Source: Thermodesulfobium narugense DSM 14796 (GTDB taxonomy: Bacteria > Thermodesulfobiota > Thermodesulfobiia > Thermodesulfobiales > Thermodesulfobiaceae). Taken from it: a DNA stretch of 64,000 nucleotides. Both the position numbers and the translations under genes were made by a program. Where the stretch lies: the NCBI RefSeq assembly GCF_000212395.1, contig NC_015499.1:1809421-1873420 (forward strand), given 5' to 3'. Under the pieces are notes generated by a model. It had not been told where the DNA came from and did not search any database. It saw only the letters and a program-made list of their open reading frames with translations. Of the stretch, positions 63,821 to 64,000 are shown one piece after another. Position 1 is the first letter of the stretch, and each line of letters starts with the position of its first letter.

Positions 63821-64000
63821 TTAATCTTTTTGAGCAAAAAAGCTAAAAAGAAGATTTGTTATCGGTAAGATCCACAAAAGAAGTGCAAAGGGTATATAAT
63901 ATATTGGCTTAACCCCAAGTAAAATTGCGCATATTTGAGCCAGTAGATTCCAGGGAACAATTCCTGGAAAGACATGCGCGCTATCTGCAATAACTCTTGA
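63821..64000 (-). CDS. Na+/H+ antiporter NhaC-like, C-terminal part (partial)
   Basis: The minus strand is open from the right edge to a TAA at 63821-63823, 59 codons. The pattern S-R-V-I-A-D-S-A-H-V-F-P-G-I-V-P-W-N-L-L and G-V-K-P-I-Y-Y-I-P-F-A resembles the C-terminus of NhaC-family antiporters (P-W-N motif, then L-G-V ... Y-x-P-x-A). The rest lies outside the window, so the family call is moderate. Confidence 0.7.
   Translation of the reverse strand, partial: SRVIADSAHVFPGIVPWNLLAQICAILLGVKPIYYIPFALLLWILPITNLLFSFFAQKD

Overview
The window reads as a chromosomal segment of an AT-rich, anaerobic, motile, two-membraned bacterium. Diderm markers are LptA-like and LptF/G proteins, a TamB-like giant and GmhA. 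The signal recognition particle RNA is the long type with an Alu domain, as in Bacillus, and the motor switch uses a CheC-type FliY. A flavodiiron protein, a molybdopterin enzyme, a DsrE-like sulfur protein, selenoprotein genes and a tandem HdeA-like acid-stress protein suggest an anaerobic, acid-tolerant sulfur metaboliser. A Thermodesulfobium-like organism would fit, but that is inference from gene content, not proof.

Layout. 1-1265 (minus): start of a molybdopterin oxidoreductase running off the left edge. 1.4-8.2 kb (plus): QueF, a chemoreceptor, then nitroreductase, flavodiiron protein, citramalate synthase and a CPBP protease. 8.3-10 kb: a possible short RNA and two minus-strand genes. 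10.2-17.5 kb (plus): TlpA-like lipoprotein, HtpX, folE-folP-folK, bifunctional nuclease family protein, TamB. 17.6-21.5 kb (minus): permease, ABC1 kinase, phasin-like protein. 21.7-25.8 kb (plus): SRP RNA, thioesterase, SmpB, SppA, two cupins, riboflavin synthase, a DNA glycosylase. 25.8-28.6 kb (minus): EmrB/EmrA efflux pair behind a TetR-type operator. 28.9 kb: a universal stress protein. 29.4-37.7 kb (minus): alaS, nitroreductase, slipin, NfeD protease, DUF3084, LptF/G, LptA. 37.9-40.5 kb (plus): feo iron operon. 40.5-43.7 kb (minus): comF, metK and a duplicated exported protein. 43.8 kb: a soluble PocR-type chemoreceptor. 44.9-48.6 kb (minus): methyltransferase, MoeA, a MoeA-like protein, DsrE-like and tandem HdeA-like proteins. 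48.9-49.9 kb (plus): thiM and acylphosphatase. 49.9-58.2 kb (minus): flagellar operon fliK-flgD-flg_new-flgE-flgF/G-flbD-motA-fliM-fliY. 58.3-61.8 kb (minus): gmhA, a two-domain glycosyltransferase and two overlapping small selenoprotein genes. 61.9-64 kb: TPR protein, a Tat-exported membrane protein and the 3' end of an NhaC-type antiporter.

The strongest discovery is at 61242-61812. This stretch lacks normal open reading frames, but it encodes two tandem paralogues of 100 and 91 residues. Each is interrupted by one in-frame TGA at codon 32, in a C-x-x-U motif. In both, a hairpin with the same five-base loop begins its loop exactly 23 nt after the TGA. They are almost certainly selenoproteins of a HesB-like/CC-motif type that ordinary gene callers miss. 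Other points of interest are the tandem HdeA-like domains, a DsrE-like gene inside a molybdenum-cofactor operon whose MoeA has lost key motifs, paired palindromes at the feo promoter, an operator over the emrAB -35 box, a candidate short RNA at 8338, and a flagellar operon lacking motB and fliL.

No tRNA, CRISPR array, insertion sequence or prophage was seen.
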